A stretch of 64,000 nucleotides of DNA from an uncultured Deferribacteraceae bacterium (GTDB taxonomy: Bacteria > Chrysiogenota > Deferribacteres > CAMZNJ01), in contig CAMZNS010000004.1 of NCBI GenBank assembly GCA_947313855.1, positions 1 through 64,000 on the forward strand, in the 5' to 3' direction. Position numbers and translations under genes: made by a program. Positions 19,553 to 31,938 of the stretch are shown one piece after another. Each line of letters begins with the position of its first letter. The first letter of the stretch is position 1. Under the pieces are notes generated by a model that was not told the origin of the DNA, ran no database searches, and saw only the letters and a program-made list of their open reading frames with translations.

Positions 19553-19885
19553 TTAGCCTTTTACGGGTAGTCCGCTTCTTGCCCAGTTTGAGATACCGCC
19601 TTGGATGTTGTAGATGTTTGTGAATCCGAGTTCTTTTGCGATACCGAGGGCACGTTTGGATCTCATTCCGCTAGCACAGAGGAATAGGTAGGTTTTATTT
19701 TTGTCGAGTTTGCCTAGTTCAGTGTTGAAGTTGCTTTCGTTTAGGCAGATTAGTTTTGCTCCTTGCACACTTGCTCCGGCGTGTTCTTCGCGACTACGCA
19801 CGTCGATACAGATTGCACCGTCTTCCTGCATTTTTTTGAGTGCCTCACTTGGTGAGATGTTCGTACTGTTCCCTTTGAAAAACAT
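19553..19885 (-). CDS. Rhodanese-like protein (3), apparently cytoplasmic
   Basis: ICIDVRSREEHAGASVQGA, CASGMRS loop, GGISNWARSGLPV. Confidence 0.9.
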   Translation of the reverse strand: MFFKGNSTNISPSEALKKMQEDGAICIDVRSREEHAGASVQGAKLICLNESNFNTELGKLDKNKTYLFLCASGMRSKRALGIAKELGFTNIYNIQGGISNWARSGLPVKG

Positions 19886-19935
19886 TAGTTTTCCTCCATA
19901 AAGTTTTATAGTTTTGTATTTTATAGTTTATTTTT

Positions 19936-21369
19936 TTAATAAAGTATACGTTCTATTTTGTTGCGACTTTGAATTTTGTAGACGCCGAGTGTGTTTGCGG
20001 CGTAGTTGAAGTCGGCACCTTCGATACTGTAGAAGAAGTTGGGTATTTTGTCGTTAGGGGCACCATGGATGTACCACTGCGTAAATTTGACAACGTCGTC
20101 GCCGAGTAGTGATAGTGAGGTTGGTTCTTGGTGGTAGAACAGTTTGTATCCTTTGGCGAAGTTACTGTATTGTTTGTTGTTGATGGCGAGTAGTGGTGTG
20201 TAGATGGAGCTTTTTATGAAGTAGTTGATGTTGTTTCTGTCGAGGTATGTTGGTGGTAGGAGGTCTGTGATGTAGTAGTTTGCCTGTTCGTCGCCATCAT
20301 TGATGTTGTATCGTGCGTATGGTGCGAAGGTTGATATTTCGGTGGATGATCCTAGTGCGAGTGTTACGTATGGTGTGTCTTTGCGAGCTGTTCGGTATCG
20401 TATGAAGCGTTGTTGCATCCCTGGCGAGTTGTAGTTGAGTACGGCAACGTTGACGCCTTGGTTTTCGAAGAATGTTTTGGCGATATTGGCTGATTGTGAG
20501 TAGTTGTCGGAGACGCCGATGAGTAGGTGATCAATCCCTTGTAGTGAGATCTGGTAGAGTGCTTGTGTGATAATTTTGTTTCTGTCGGAGAAGAATTTGT
20601 ATTGGTTGCCGTAAATGATCATGCGGTATTCGTCGGGGATGAGTATGACTCGTGTTTTCAGGTTGTTACGCAAGTTGTTTGTGGGTTGTACTTGGTAGCT
20701 GAGGTTGAGTGTGTTGATGGTAGCGAAGAGTCCGTAGACCATTTCGGAGCCGATCTGGTTTTCGGGTATTTCGATGATAATTGGGTTGGTGCTGTTGGTA
20801 TCGATGTTGGTTTTGAGGTTGTTGACGATGGATGTGGGTTCGTTGAGTTTGACGAGGTAGCAGGCGTTGTATCCTTGTGCGAAGGGGTAGAGTCGTTCTC
20901 GTAGGCAGTAGTTGTGTACGACTCTGTTGAAGGTAACGGCGTTTTGGAAGGCGTGAATATTTGTTGTTTGTGTGTTGGCTTGGTCAAGATCCCCTTTGGC
21001 GATGAGTAGGTCGTAGTACCAGAGTTGTCCGTAGATTTGCATGGATGGTGAGAGGTTTGGTGAGTTGTAGTTGGAGCTGAGGATTTTCTCACTTTTGCTG
21101 ATTTCGCCGGATTCCAGAAGGTATTTGCCGAGTATGAGGTTGGCTTCAGCTTTAACGGTGCTGTTGGTTGATTTTGCGTACCGATTGAGCAGGATAATGT
21201 CGGATGGGTTAGGTCGTTTGGTGGCGTAGTATTCGGCGTAAAAGGCTGTTGTTGGTTGGATATTGTCGCCTTGTGAGACTACTCCAGAGCAGGAGATCAG
21301 TGTGGTGCTAACGATTGATAATGCAATAAGTACGCTGAATAGGTGTTTCAACCCGTTGAAGGTGTGCAT
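19936..21369 (-). CDS. Lipoprotein with TPR-like N-terminal region and periplasmic-binding-like C-terminal region (LpoA/LppC-like)
   Basis: Lipobox TTLISCSG; helical repeats; alternating alpha/beta C-terminal region. Confidence 0.55.
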   Translation of the reverse strand: MHTFNGLKHLFSVLIALSIVSTTLISCSGVVSQGDNIQPTTAFYAEYYATKRPNPSDIILLNRYAKSTNSTVKAEANLILGKYLLESGEISKSEKILSSNYNSPNLSPSMQIYGQLWYYDLLIAKGDLDQANTQTTNIHAFQNAVTFNRVVHNYCLRERLYPFAQGYNACYLVKLNEPTSIVNNLKTNIDTNSTNPIIIEIPENQIGSEMVYGLFATINTLNLSYQVQPTNNLRNNLKTRVILIPDEYRMIIYGNQYKFFSDRNKIITQALYQISLQGIDHLLIGVSDNYSQSANIAKTFFENQGVNVAVLNYNSPGMQQRFIRYRTARKDTPYVTLALGSSTEISTFAPYARYNINDGDEQANYYITDLLPPTYLDRNNINYFIKSSIYTPLLAINNKQYSNFAKGYKLFYHQEPTSLSLLGDDVVKFTQWYIHGAPNDKIPNFFYSIEGADFNYAANTLGVYKIQSRNKIERILY

Positions 21370-21910
21370 TTAATCCTCTCTTGGTCATGAGCTTGCGAGC
21401 TAAGACTAGTTCTTCTTCCACGCGTTCCCCTTTGTATAGGAGCATTTTGGTGGTTGGCGTCCATAAATCTGACGTTAGTGTTAGCATCTTGTTGACAGGT
21501 GCAACACCCCGTGAGGTAATGTAGTCGGTGGCTTTGAGGGTGGTGTTTTCGATACGGTCGGCGATGACCGTAACATTTTCCAGCTTTAGTGTTGCCACAG
21601 CCATTCGTAAAAAGTCGCACTTCTTGCTGATGGATTCAACAAGGGTAACACTCGCCTGTGGGTTGGTGATGGCAAGGGGTATCCCAGGGAATCCGCCACC
21701 GCTACCGATATCGATGATATTGTGGTAGGGTAGTTTGTTGGCTTCAAAGTAGTACACACTATCGAGGTAGTGTTTGGTATGAAACTCAGCTTTGTTTTTG
21801 ATGGCGGTGAGGTTGAGTGTTGCTTGTGAGTGTAGGTCGTACAGGGTGTTAAGCTGTTGTTGTTGACGCTGACTCAGTGAGCTCCACCATTGCTCGTAAC
21901 TATACATCAT
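21308..21910 (-). CDS. rsmG: 16S rRNA (guanine527-N7)-methyltransferase RsmG
   Basis: NIIDIGSGGGFPGIPLAI, TLVESISKKCDFLR; start trimmed to MMYSYEQWW. Confidence 0.92.
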   Translation of the reverse strand: MMYSYEQWWSSLSQRQQQQLNTLYDLHSQATLNLTAIKNKAEFHTKHYLDSVYYFEANKLPYHNIIDIGSGGGFPGIPLAITNPQASVTLVESISKKCDFLRMAVATLKLENVTVIADRIENTTLKATDYITSRGVAPVNKMLTLTSDLWTPTTKMLLYKGERVEEELVLARKLMTKRGLNAHLQRVETPIQRTYCIINR

Positions 21911-21978
21911 TTCAGAAGTATAACCTATTTTCAACCAAAAACACAAGGCTAATAAAATTATAATTGTAAGTTATGGTG

Positions 21979-22008
21979 TTGATCGGTTGTGGGGTTTTGC
22001 TTTACAAT
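21979..22008 (+). promoter_or_regulatory. Putative promoter TTGATC-18-TACAAT upstream of the metal ABC operon
   Basis: Hexamer match with 18-nt spacer in a divergent intergenic region. Confidence 0.4.
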
Positions 22009-22093
22009 GCTTGACGAGCGTGGTAGAGTATGTTCCTTGGGAGTATGGTTGCGAACGCCACCGCTCTGAGGGAGATATTAGGGAGATATTAGT

Positions 22094-23125
22094 ATGGTAA
22101 ATATTCGTAGGATAGTTTCTGTTCCACTTTTTGCAATCGTAATGCTAGCACTACCGTTGTTGGTGGCATGCGAGAAGAGATCAGCCCCACAGGTGAATGA
22201 GACCTTTGCTATTGTTGGCGAGGTTCAACCCATATGCTACTATGTGGACGTCATCATCGGTGCCAAGGTGTGCACCCCTTTGTTCCCCCCCACTGTGTCC
22301 CCTGAGGTGTATGAGCTCAAAGCGTCCGACTTGGCTCTGCTGAACCAGAACGTAACCCTGTTCTACTACATATCCACACTGGGCAACGAAGTTACCATAG
22401 ACAAGCTGAAAGCATCCTACCCCGACATCGAGTTTGTTGATCTAGTGGAGGCATACCCGTCCATTGCTGTTGAAACGGCGAGCTGTTTAGTATCGAAGGA
22501 TGCCATACCATTGGCTGTGTTGGAAGACGATCACGATGCCGACCACACAATCGACGACGGACACGATCACGATGCCGACGAATTCCTAGACACCAGCATC
22601 GATCCAGCCGTTGGCGAATTCCTCGCACAATCCCATTACCACGCTAGCGATCCCCATTTGTGGTTGTCCCTTTCGCGTGGAGATCAGATTGTGGCATCCG
22701 TTAGTGAGGCGTTGCGACGCACCTACCCGTTTTTGGCAACAACAATCGATGCCAACAGCGACAGGTTATCATTGGAGATGGAGTACAAGTATGAAGAGGT
22801 GTTGCGACGTATTGCCGACTCAGGTATTCGGGGGTTCGCACTCTACCACCCATCGTTGAACTACTACGCCGACGACTACAATATCTGCTACCTTGCTCTA
22901 GAAGACATGGGGAAATCACCAGTGCCACAAACAGTGAAAAAGATTATCGAAATGTCGGAAGATCTGTCGGTAAAAACAGTATTTGTGCAGAAAGGGTTCC
23001 CCCAGCGAGACCTCGACACCCTCTCAGACGCAATTAACGCACACCTAACACCATTCGATCCCATGGGGTATGACGTAATAGAAACAATCGACAACATCAC
23101 CAACAGTCTCATAAAAAATAAGTAG
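22094..23125 (+). CDS. Zn/Mn ABC transporter substrate-binding lipoprotein (ZnuA/TroA-like)
   Basis: Lipobox LLVACEK; His/Asp-rich loop DDHDADHTIDDGHDHDAD; DPHLWLS motif. Confidence 0.9.
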   Translation: MVNIRRIVSVPLFAIVMLALPLLVACEKRSAPQVNETFAIVGEVQPICYYVDVIIGAKVCTPLFPPTVSPEVYELKASDLALLNQNVTLFYYISTLGNEVTIDKLKASYPDIEFVDLVEAYPSIAVETASCLVSKDAIPLAVLEDDHDADHTIDDGHDHDADEFLDTSIDPAVGEFLAQSHYHASDPHLWLSLSRGDQIVASVSEALRRTYPFLATTIDANSDRLSLEMEYKYEEVLRRIADSGIRGFALYHPSLNYYADDYNICYLALEDMGKSPVPQTVKKIIEMSEDLSVKTVFVQKGFPQRDLDTLSDAINAHLTPFDPMGYDVIETIDNITNSLIKNK

Positions 23126-23164
23126 TGCTGTACGGCAACCAAAAACGGTGAAAAATAAATAACG

Positions 23165-24286
23165 GTGAGCATGGGTATGGATAGCAACGTTTTGCTAGAA
23201 CTAAATGGCGTGGACTACAGCTACCACACAGACAAAAGTGGCAACTCCAAAGTGCTAGACAGTATCTCCATGACTATCCTCAAAGGGGACATGGTTGCCC
23301 TCGTTGGACCAAACGGCGGTGGCAAAACCACCCTAGTCAAAATTATCCTCGGAATACTCAATCCGCAAAAAGGCTCCATTGCAGTCAACATGGACAGGAA
23401 AAAGATAAGCTACGTACCGCAGTACTTCTACAGCGGACGCGACTACCCCCTAAGTGCCATGCAAGCAGTACTCATGGGCATGGGGAAGGGGCACAGAATC
23501 TACACAAGGGCAAACAAAACCCAAGCCATGGAGGTTCTCGCCAAGTTCGGCGTCGACCATGTGGCAAACAGACGGGTGGGAACACTCTCCCCAGGGCAAC
23601 TGCAGAAGGTTATCATCGCCCGAGCGGTCATGAACAAACCGGAACTCATCGTTATGGACGAACCCCTCTCCGGCATCGACGAAAGTGGTCAAGGGGAGAT
23701 TTACGCACATCTGGACACACTCAACAGGGAGGGCACAGCCATTGTTGCCGTAACTCACGACCTGTACGCTGTACCAAAATATTTTCAGACAATTGCGTGT
23801 ATCAAAAAAACACTGCACTTCCATGGTCATAGTAGCAATATGGATGAAGTTGCGAAAGTCATCTACGGAAGCACGGGCACAAGTACCACGGGCACAAGTA
23901 CCACGGGCATATCTACCGATTATCAGCGTTTGGTTCATGTTCATAGTAGCGGTTTGCCTGTGAGGGTTTTGGACTGCCACGAGTGTCGCCACAATCAAAG
24001 TCGTAGTCAAAGTCGTAGCCAAAATCGTCAGGGTGATGCTGGCGACACGTCCCCCTCTGCCCATACGGCACGTGGTCATGACCGCGTGCACGACCATGAC
24101 CACGTGCATGACCGCGTGCACGACCATGACCACGTGCATGACCGCGTGCACGACCGCCACGACCGCGTGCACGACCACGACCGCGTGCACGACCACGACC
24201 ATGACCGCGTGCACGACCGCCATGACCGCGTGCACGACCATGACCACGTGCATGACCGCGTGCACGACCGCCATCCCCATGATTAG
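23165..24286 (+). CDS. Zn/Mn ABC transporter ATPase (ZnuC-like) with a long His/Asp-rich repetitive C-terminal tail
   Basis: GPNGGGKTTLVK Walker A, LSPGQLQKVIIARA signature, LIVMDEPLSGID; tail CHECRHNQ… (HDRVHDHDHVHDRVHD)n. Confidence 0.92.
   Translation: MSMGMDSNVLLELNGVDYSYHTDKSGNSKVLDSISMTILKGDMVALVGPNGGGKTTLVKIILGILNPQKGSIAVNMDRKKISYVPQYFYSGRDYPLSAMQAVLMGMGKGHRIYTRANKTQAMEVLAKFGVDHVANRRVGTLSPGQLQKVIIARAVMNKPELIVMDEPLSGIDESGQGEIYAHLDTLNREGTAIVAVTHDLYAVPKYFQTIACIKKTLHFHGHSSNMDEVAKVIYGSTGTSTTGTSTTGISTDYQRLVHVHSSGLPVRVLDCHECRHNQSRSQSRSQNRQGDAGDTSPSAHTARGHDRVHDHDHVHDRVHDHDHVHDRVHDRHDRVHDHDRVHDHDHDRVHDRHDRVHDHDHVHDRVHDRHPHD
24067..24284 (+). repeat. In-frame minisatellite CATGACCGCGTGCACGACCATGACCACGTG encoding the His/Asp tail of the ABC ATPase
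   Basis: Visible reiteration with modular variants (CATGAC, CACGAC, CGCCAC). Confidence 0.96.
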
Positions 24287-24303
24287 GAGTTGCAAGAGTT
24301 ATT

Positions 24304-25113
24304 ATGTTTGATTTTATTCCGTCGTTCATGGTGAATGCTTATATTTCTGCCCTTTTGATTAGTGTTGTTGTTGGTATTGTTGGTACTTTGGTTGTTGTTA
24401 ATCGGATTACGTACATTGCGAGTTCCATATCTCATTCGTCTTATGGTGGTATCGGTTTGGCGTTTTTTTTCGGTTTGCCACCGTTTTTGGGTGCATTGTT
24501 GTTTGTTCTTCCCGTCGCGGCATTTGTGTCTTACATTAGTTTTCATCATGTTCGTCGAGCGGATGCTTTTATCGGTATGGTTTGGGCGTTGGGGATGTCC
24601 ATCGGAATAATTGCTGTTGATCTTGCTCCCAGCTATCCGGGTGATCTGATGTCCTATCTTTTTGGTAATGTTTTGTTGATACCTCGTGGCGATTTGATGT
24701 TAATCGGTTTGCTTGCTTTGGTTGTGTTTTTGATTGTTGTAGCAATCTACCGTCAGCTTGTGATATTCAGTTTTGACAAGGACTACGCATTGGCTCTTGG
24801 TATCCCTGCACAAGCCCTCCATTTTGTGACGATTTTCATGATTGGTATAGCGTCTGTTTTGTTGATAAAGATGGTTGGTTTGATCTTGGTGATAGCTCTT
24901 TTGACCATGGCACCATTGATAATGGAGAAGTATTCACGCAGTATTGCGTCCATGATGGTTTATACGGCCGTGTTGTCTTTGTTTTTCATGTTATCGGGTT
25001 TGGTGCTTTCTTACTACCTCAACCTTTCCACATCTCCCATGATAATCATAGTTGGGAGCGTAGTATTTTTTGCGGATTATATGTTGTACCGTTGGGTTTG
25101 GGGTCGATCTTAG
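24304..25113 (+). CDS. Zn/Mn ABC transporter permease (ZnuB-like)
   Basis: 269 aa hydrophobic ABC-3-type permease; ISHSSYGGIGLAF, ALGIPAQALHF. Confidence 0.9.
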   Translation: MFDFIPSFMVNAYISALLISVVVGIVGTLVVVNRITYIASSISHSSYGGIGLAFFFGLPPFLGALLFVLPVAAFVSYISFHHVRRADAFIGMVWALGMSIGIIAVDLAPSYPGDLMSYLFGNVLLIPRGDLMLIGLLALVVFLIVVAIYRQLVIFSFDKDYALALGIPAQALHFVTIFMIGIASVLLIKMVGLILVIALLTMAPLIMEKYSRSIASMMVYTAVLSLFFMLSGLVLSYYLNLSTSPMIIIVGSVVFFADYMLYRWVWGRS

Positions 25114-25316
25114 CTTAAGTGCGAATCTTTCTTAGTGTTGCAATAATCGTTCTTGCTTGAGGTACGTAGTTGTGGTAGAATTGTAGTACTTGACTGCACG
25201 GTAAGGGCAGGCAGGGAAGTGGAAAAAAGTAAGAACAAGTGAAAAAAGTAAGAAATATATATGATAATCGGCAGGCTAGTACCAACTTAAGCTTAAGCGT
25301 AAATCTGCGTGTTTGA

Positions 25317-27911
<2,595 letters not shown>

Positions 27912-27971
27912 GGGGTAGAGCTTGTTTGTGAGCTTTGTAGTTACGCACAATTTAATTAGGAAATTGCAATT

Positions 27972-30461
27972 ATGATACTTGATGACCAAAATATTATTGA
28001 TTTGAATATTGAAGACTCCCTGAAGAAGAGCTACCTCGATTACGCCATGAGTGTTATTATCGGTCGTGCTCTCCCCGATGCTCGCGATGGGCTGAAACCT
28101 GTTCACCGTCGCGTCCTCTTCTCCATGCACGAAATGGGGCTACGCTACAACAAACGTTACCTCAAGTCTGCCCGTGTTGTTGGTGATGTTATCGGTAAGT
28201 ACCACCCACACGGCGACACAGCCATTTACGACACCCTTGTGCGTATGGCTCAGGAGTTCTCCTTACGCTACCCCCTTGTTGACGGTCAGGGTAACTTCGG
28301 CTCCATTGATGGTGATGCTGCCGCTGCCATGCGTTATACTGAGGCGAAGATGATGCGTATTACCGACGAGCTGCTGCAGGATATCGACAACGATACCGTT
28401 GATTTTGCTCCAACTTACGATGACGTGTTGGAGGAACCCACAGTTTTGCCCACCAAAATCCCCAACCTTTTGGTTAATGGGAGTAGTGGTATCGCTGTTG
28501 GTATGGCGACCAACATCCCACCCCACAACCTTACGGAGATTATCGATGCACTTCTGTTGATGGTGGACAACCCCAACTACACTGAAGATGAAATACTGAA
28601 CATTGTCACTGGACCCGACTTCCCCACACGCGGCTTTATCCTCGGTAAAGAGGGGATAACCAAGGCGTACAAAACTGGTCGTGGTTCGGTGAAGCTTCGC
28701 TCTCGAACCAACATCGAGATAGACAAATCTGGACGCGAACGCATCATTGTCACCGAAATACCCTACCAAGTGAACAAATCCACCATGATCGAACGCATGG
28801 CAGAGCTTGCTCGTGATAAGGTGATTACCGGCATTTCAGATCTTCGTGATGAGTCTGACAAAGACGGTATTCGCGTTGTCATCGAAATAAAACGCAACGA
28901 TGCTGGTCAAGTTGTTCTCAATCAGTTGTTTAAGTACACACAGCTGGAAACATCTTTCGGTATCAACATGGTTGCCATTGTGAATGGTCGTCCTAAGATT
29001 ATGAACCTTATCGGTCTTTTGGAGGAGTTTAAGGCTCACCGCGTGATTGTTGTTCGTCGTCGCACCGAGTTCTTCCTACGCAAGGCTAACGACAGGTTGC
29101 ACCTTATCGAAGGTTTGCGTACGGCTGTGTCGAATATCGACGAAGTTGTAAGCATTATCCGCACCTCTGCCGATACGCCTGAGGCGAAGCGTCGCTTGAA
29201 GGAGCGATTCAGCTTGTCCGATATTCAGGCACAGGCGATTCTCGACATGCGTTTGGCGAAAATCACTAGTCTGGAGATCGACAAACTCAACGAAGAGTAT
29301 CAAGAGATACTGAAAAACATTGAATACCTCATGGGTATCCTAAACAGTCGTGAGGTTCTGATGGGTGTTGTTCGTGATGAGCTTGAGGGTGTCAAAGAGG
29401 CTTATGGCGACGATAGGCGTACTGAAATCATCCCTGTTGAAGGGGAGATTAGCATGGAAGACCTTGTTTCCGACGACAACGCTATCATCACATTTACCCA
29501 TTACGGCTACATTAAACGTATGCCTAGCGATGCATTCCAATCGCAACGTCGTGGTGGTAAAGGCAAGATGAGTTCGTCCACCTCTGGTGACGGCGAAGAC
29601 TTTGTTACCGATGTTATTCATACCACCAACCACACTAAGTTATTTATATTTACCAATCAGGGTCGCGTCCACTACCTCAAAGCTTACGAAATCTCTGAAA
29701 TGGGTCGTGTTGCCCGCGGTCGACATATCTCCAACTCACTCTCACTCAACGAAGACGAACGCATCGTAAGTATTCTGCCGTTGACCAAGGATGTGATGAA
29801 GCTTGATTCCGTTGTTGTGACCAAAAATGGGATGATCAAACGCTCGCCATTCTCCGTATTCAAGAGTGAACGATCAGGTATTCGTGGCATTAACCTGCGT
29901 GAGGGTGACGAAATAGTCGGGCATGTTTCCGCAAGTGAAGACTCCTACGTATTCATTGCCACAAGGCAGGGGAAATCCATACAGTTCAAGCTGTCAGACA
30001 TTCGTGCCATTGGGCGAGTTGCTCAGGGTGTCCGTGGTATCTCCCTGTCGGAAGGGGATGCTGTTGTAAGCATCAACGTTGCCACCCAAGCCGATGAAAT
30101 ACTGACCGTTACTGAAAACGGGTACGGCAAACGCTCATCCCTAGCCGATTACCGCTTGCAAGCACGTGGTGGACAGGGTACAAAGCTCTCCAATGTTACA
30201 GAAAAAACAGGTGAGATAGTTGGTGCGAATGTTGTTACTGTTGATAACGATCTGGTTCTTGTGTCCAAGTCGGGCAAGCTAATTAAGCTGAATGTTGGTG
30301 ACATATCCCTACTCGGTCGTGCAACTCAAGGTGTGAAGCTCATGTCTACTGGTGGCGACTCCATCATTACGTTTGCTGTTCTGCCCCCTGGCATAGACGA
30401 GGATGATGGCGATAACGCTAACGGCGATGGCGATAATGGTGCTACCCCCGCCGATTCTTAA
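27972..30461 (+). CDS. gyrA: DNA gyrase subunit A
   Basis: [53 protein letters not shown] GyrA box. Confidence 0.97.
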   Translation: MILDDQNIIDLNIEDSLKKSYLDYAMSVIIGRALPDARDGLKPVHRRVLFSMHEMGLRYNKRYLKSARVVGDVIGKYHPHGDTAIYDTLVRMAQEFSLRYPLVDGQGNFGSIDGDAAAAMRYTEAKMMRITDELLQDIDNDTVDFAPTYDDVLEEPTVLPTKIPNLLVNGSSGIAVGMATNIPPHNLTEIIDALLLMVDNPNYTEDEILNIVTGPDFPTRGFILGKEGITKAYKTGRGSVKLRSRTNIEIDKSGRERIIVTEIPYQVNKSTMIERMAELARDKVITGISDLRDESDKDGIRVVIEIKRNDAGQVVLNQLFKYTQLETSFGINMVAIVNGRPKIMNLIGLLEEFKAHRVIVVRRRTEFFLRKANDRLHLIEGLRTAVSNIDEVVSIIRTSADTPEAKRRLKERFSLSDIQAQAILDMRLAKITSLEIDKLNEEYQEILKNIEYLMGILNSREVLMGVVRDELEGVKEAYGDDRRTEIIPVEGEISMEDLVSDDNAIITFTHYGYIKRMPSDAFQSQRRGGKGKMSSSTSGDGEDFVTDVIHTTNHTKLFIFTNQGRVHYLKAYEISEMGRVARGRHISNSLSLNEDERIVSILPLTKDVMKLDSVVVTKNGMIKRSPFSVFKSERSGIRGINLREGDEIVGHVSASEDSYVFIATRQGKSIQFKLSDIRAIGRVAQGVRGISLSEGDAVVSINVATQADEILTVTENGYGKRSSLADYRLQARGGQGTKLSNVTEKTGEIVGANVVTVDNDLVLVSKSGKLIKLNVGDISLLGRATQGVKLMSTGGDSIITFAVLPPGIDEDDGDNANGDGDNGATPADS

Positions 30462-30524
30462 GCATTTGACTCCACAAAAAAAGGTATGACTAAACATATA
30501 TAAATTTTAGAGTAGGAATATGCT

Positions 30525-31370
30525 ATGACAAACAACAGGGATGAGAAGAAAATACTTTTTTGCGATCTGGATGGCACGCTAATCAACCACCTAGGGGAGA
30601 TTGATGAATACACGCTAACAAGAATTCGTCAGTTTTGTGATGCTGGTAACGAATTCATCATCGCCACAGGGCGTCAGTACGATGATATTACCCATTTCGA
30701 ACGGCGAATCGACCGTGGTGACAACTACCGTGTTTCGCAAAACGGAGCGGTTATCATCGATGGTGCGGGGAACACACTGCAAGACATTCGCATCGATGAT
30801 GACATAACTCTCCCCCTGTACAACCACTTGGAGGGGCTATCCAACGAACGCACAGTTCCCCTTGACGATCCGAGCTACATTCGTCTAGAATTCACCAACG
30901 ACGCCAACAGGTACATCATCACCACACGACCCGAACTCACCGGCTATCTCGGTGGCGATATCGGTCGCACACCCATATTCGAAGATATTAACGGGTTTGC
31001 CAATCGTATCCAAAGTATTCGTCCTGTGAAATATGTGATATTCAAAAACACACCCGAATTCAGTGCCGAAAAAGAGGGGTTGGAATCCCTGTTCCCTGGC
31101 AGATTCTACTACCCCATGACTAGCCCCAATACTGTGGAAGTTGTCCCCCTCGCTTCCACCAAAGGTGCTGGACTCAAATTTGTTACAAAACATGCCGGCT
31201 TCAACCTCGATAACTGCTACGCTGTTGGCGACAATGGGAACGACATACCCATGTTTCAAGCTGTGAAAGTATCTTTCGCAATGGACAATGCCTCAGACGA
31301 TGTCAAACAACACGCCACACACGTTGTTGCAACCGTAGGTGAAGCCATCGACAAAATAATGGGAGCCTAG
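30525..31370 (+). CDS. HAD-superfamily (Cof-type) hydrolase
   Basis: FCDLDGTLINHLGEI, AVGDNGNDIPMFQ. Confidence 0.92.
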   Translation: MTNNRDEKKILFCDLDGTLINHLGEIDEYTLTRIRQFCDAGNEFIIATGRQYDDITHFERRIDRGDNYRVSQNGAVIIDGAGNTLQDIRIDDDITLPLYNHLEGLSNERTVPLDDPSYIRLEFTNDANRYIITTRPELTGYLGGDIGRTPIFEDINGFANRIQSIRPVKYVIFKNTPEFSAEKEGLESLFPGRFYYPMTSPNTVEVVPLASTKGAGLKFVTKHAGFNLDNCYAVGDNGNDIPMFQAVKVSFAMDNASDDVKQHATHVVATVGEAIDKIMGA

Positions 31371-31473
31371 GTGCACTCATTATAAAAGTTACCACTACAG
31401 TATTGGCAAAAAATGTGTTACAATGCCTAACTACTGAAAATGAAAAATACCCTGAAAAGAGGGAGGGGTTGCT

Positions 31474-31929
31474 ATGAAAGTAATATTTCTCAAAGATATG
31501 AAGGGTATCGCCAAAAAAGGCGATATCAAAGAGGTGAAGGACGGTTACGCCAATAACGTACTCTTTCGACAAAAAATGGCAACAAGGGCAACAGCCTCAA
31601 ACCTCAAACGTATCGCCGCCGAAGCAGCACAGGTGCAAGCCGCTGAAGATGCTCGACTACAAGAAGCCGTGGACTTAGCTCGCACACTAAGAGACATACG
31701 TATCGAAACCACCGCCAAAGCAGGGCAAGGGGGATCACTATTCGGTGCCATCACAAACAACGATATCGCCAAAATGCTCGCCGAACGTGGCATCGAAATG
31801 GACAAACGTATGATCGAAGTGGAACGCAAAGGTATTAAAAAAACAGGGGAACACACCATTGTTGTCAACCTATACAAAGGTGTCAAAGGGGAATTTACCC
31901 TGGCCGTAAAAGGCATTGTCGCCGAGTAA
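31474..31929 (+). CDS. rplI: 50S ribosomal protein L9
   Basis: [31 protein letters not shown]. Confidence 0.96.
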   Translation: MKVIFLKDMKGIAKKGDIKEVKDGYANNVLFRQKMATRATASNLKRIAAEAAQVQAAEDARLQEAVDLARTLRDIRIETTAKAGQGGSLFGAITNNDIAKMLAERGIEMDKRMIEVERKGIKKTGEHTIVVNLYKGVKGEFTLAVKGIVAE

Positions 31930-31938
31930 GTACTCAAC

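Noticed and set aside
23450-24329. 281-aa and 138-aa minus-strand ORFs opposite the znuC tail
   Set aside because: Antisense of the His/Asp repeat; znuC frame has ABC motifs and proper SD.
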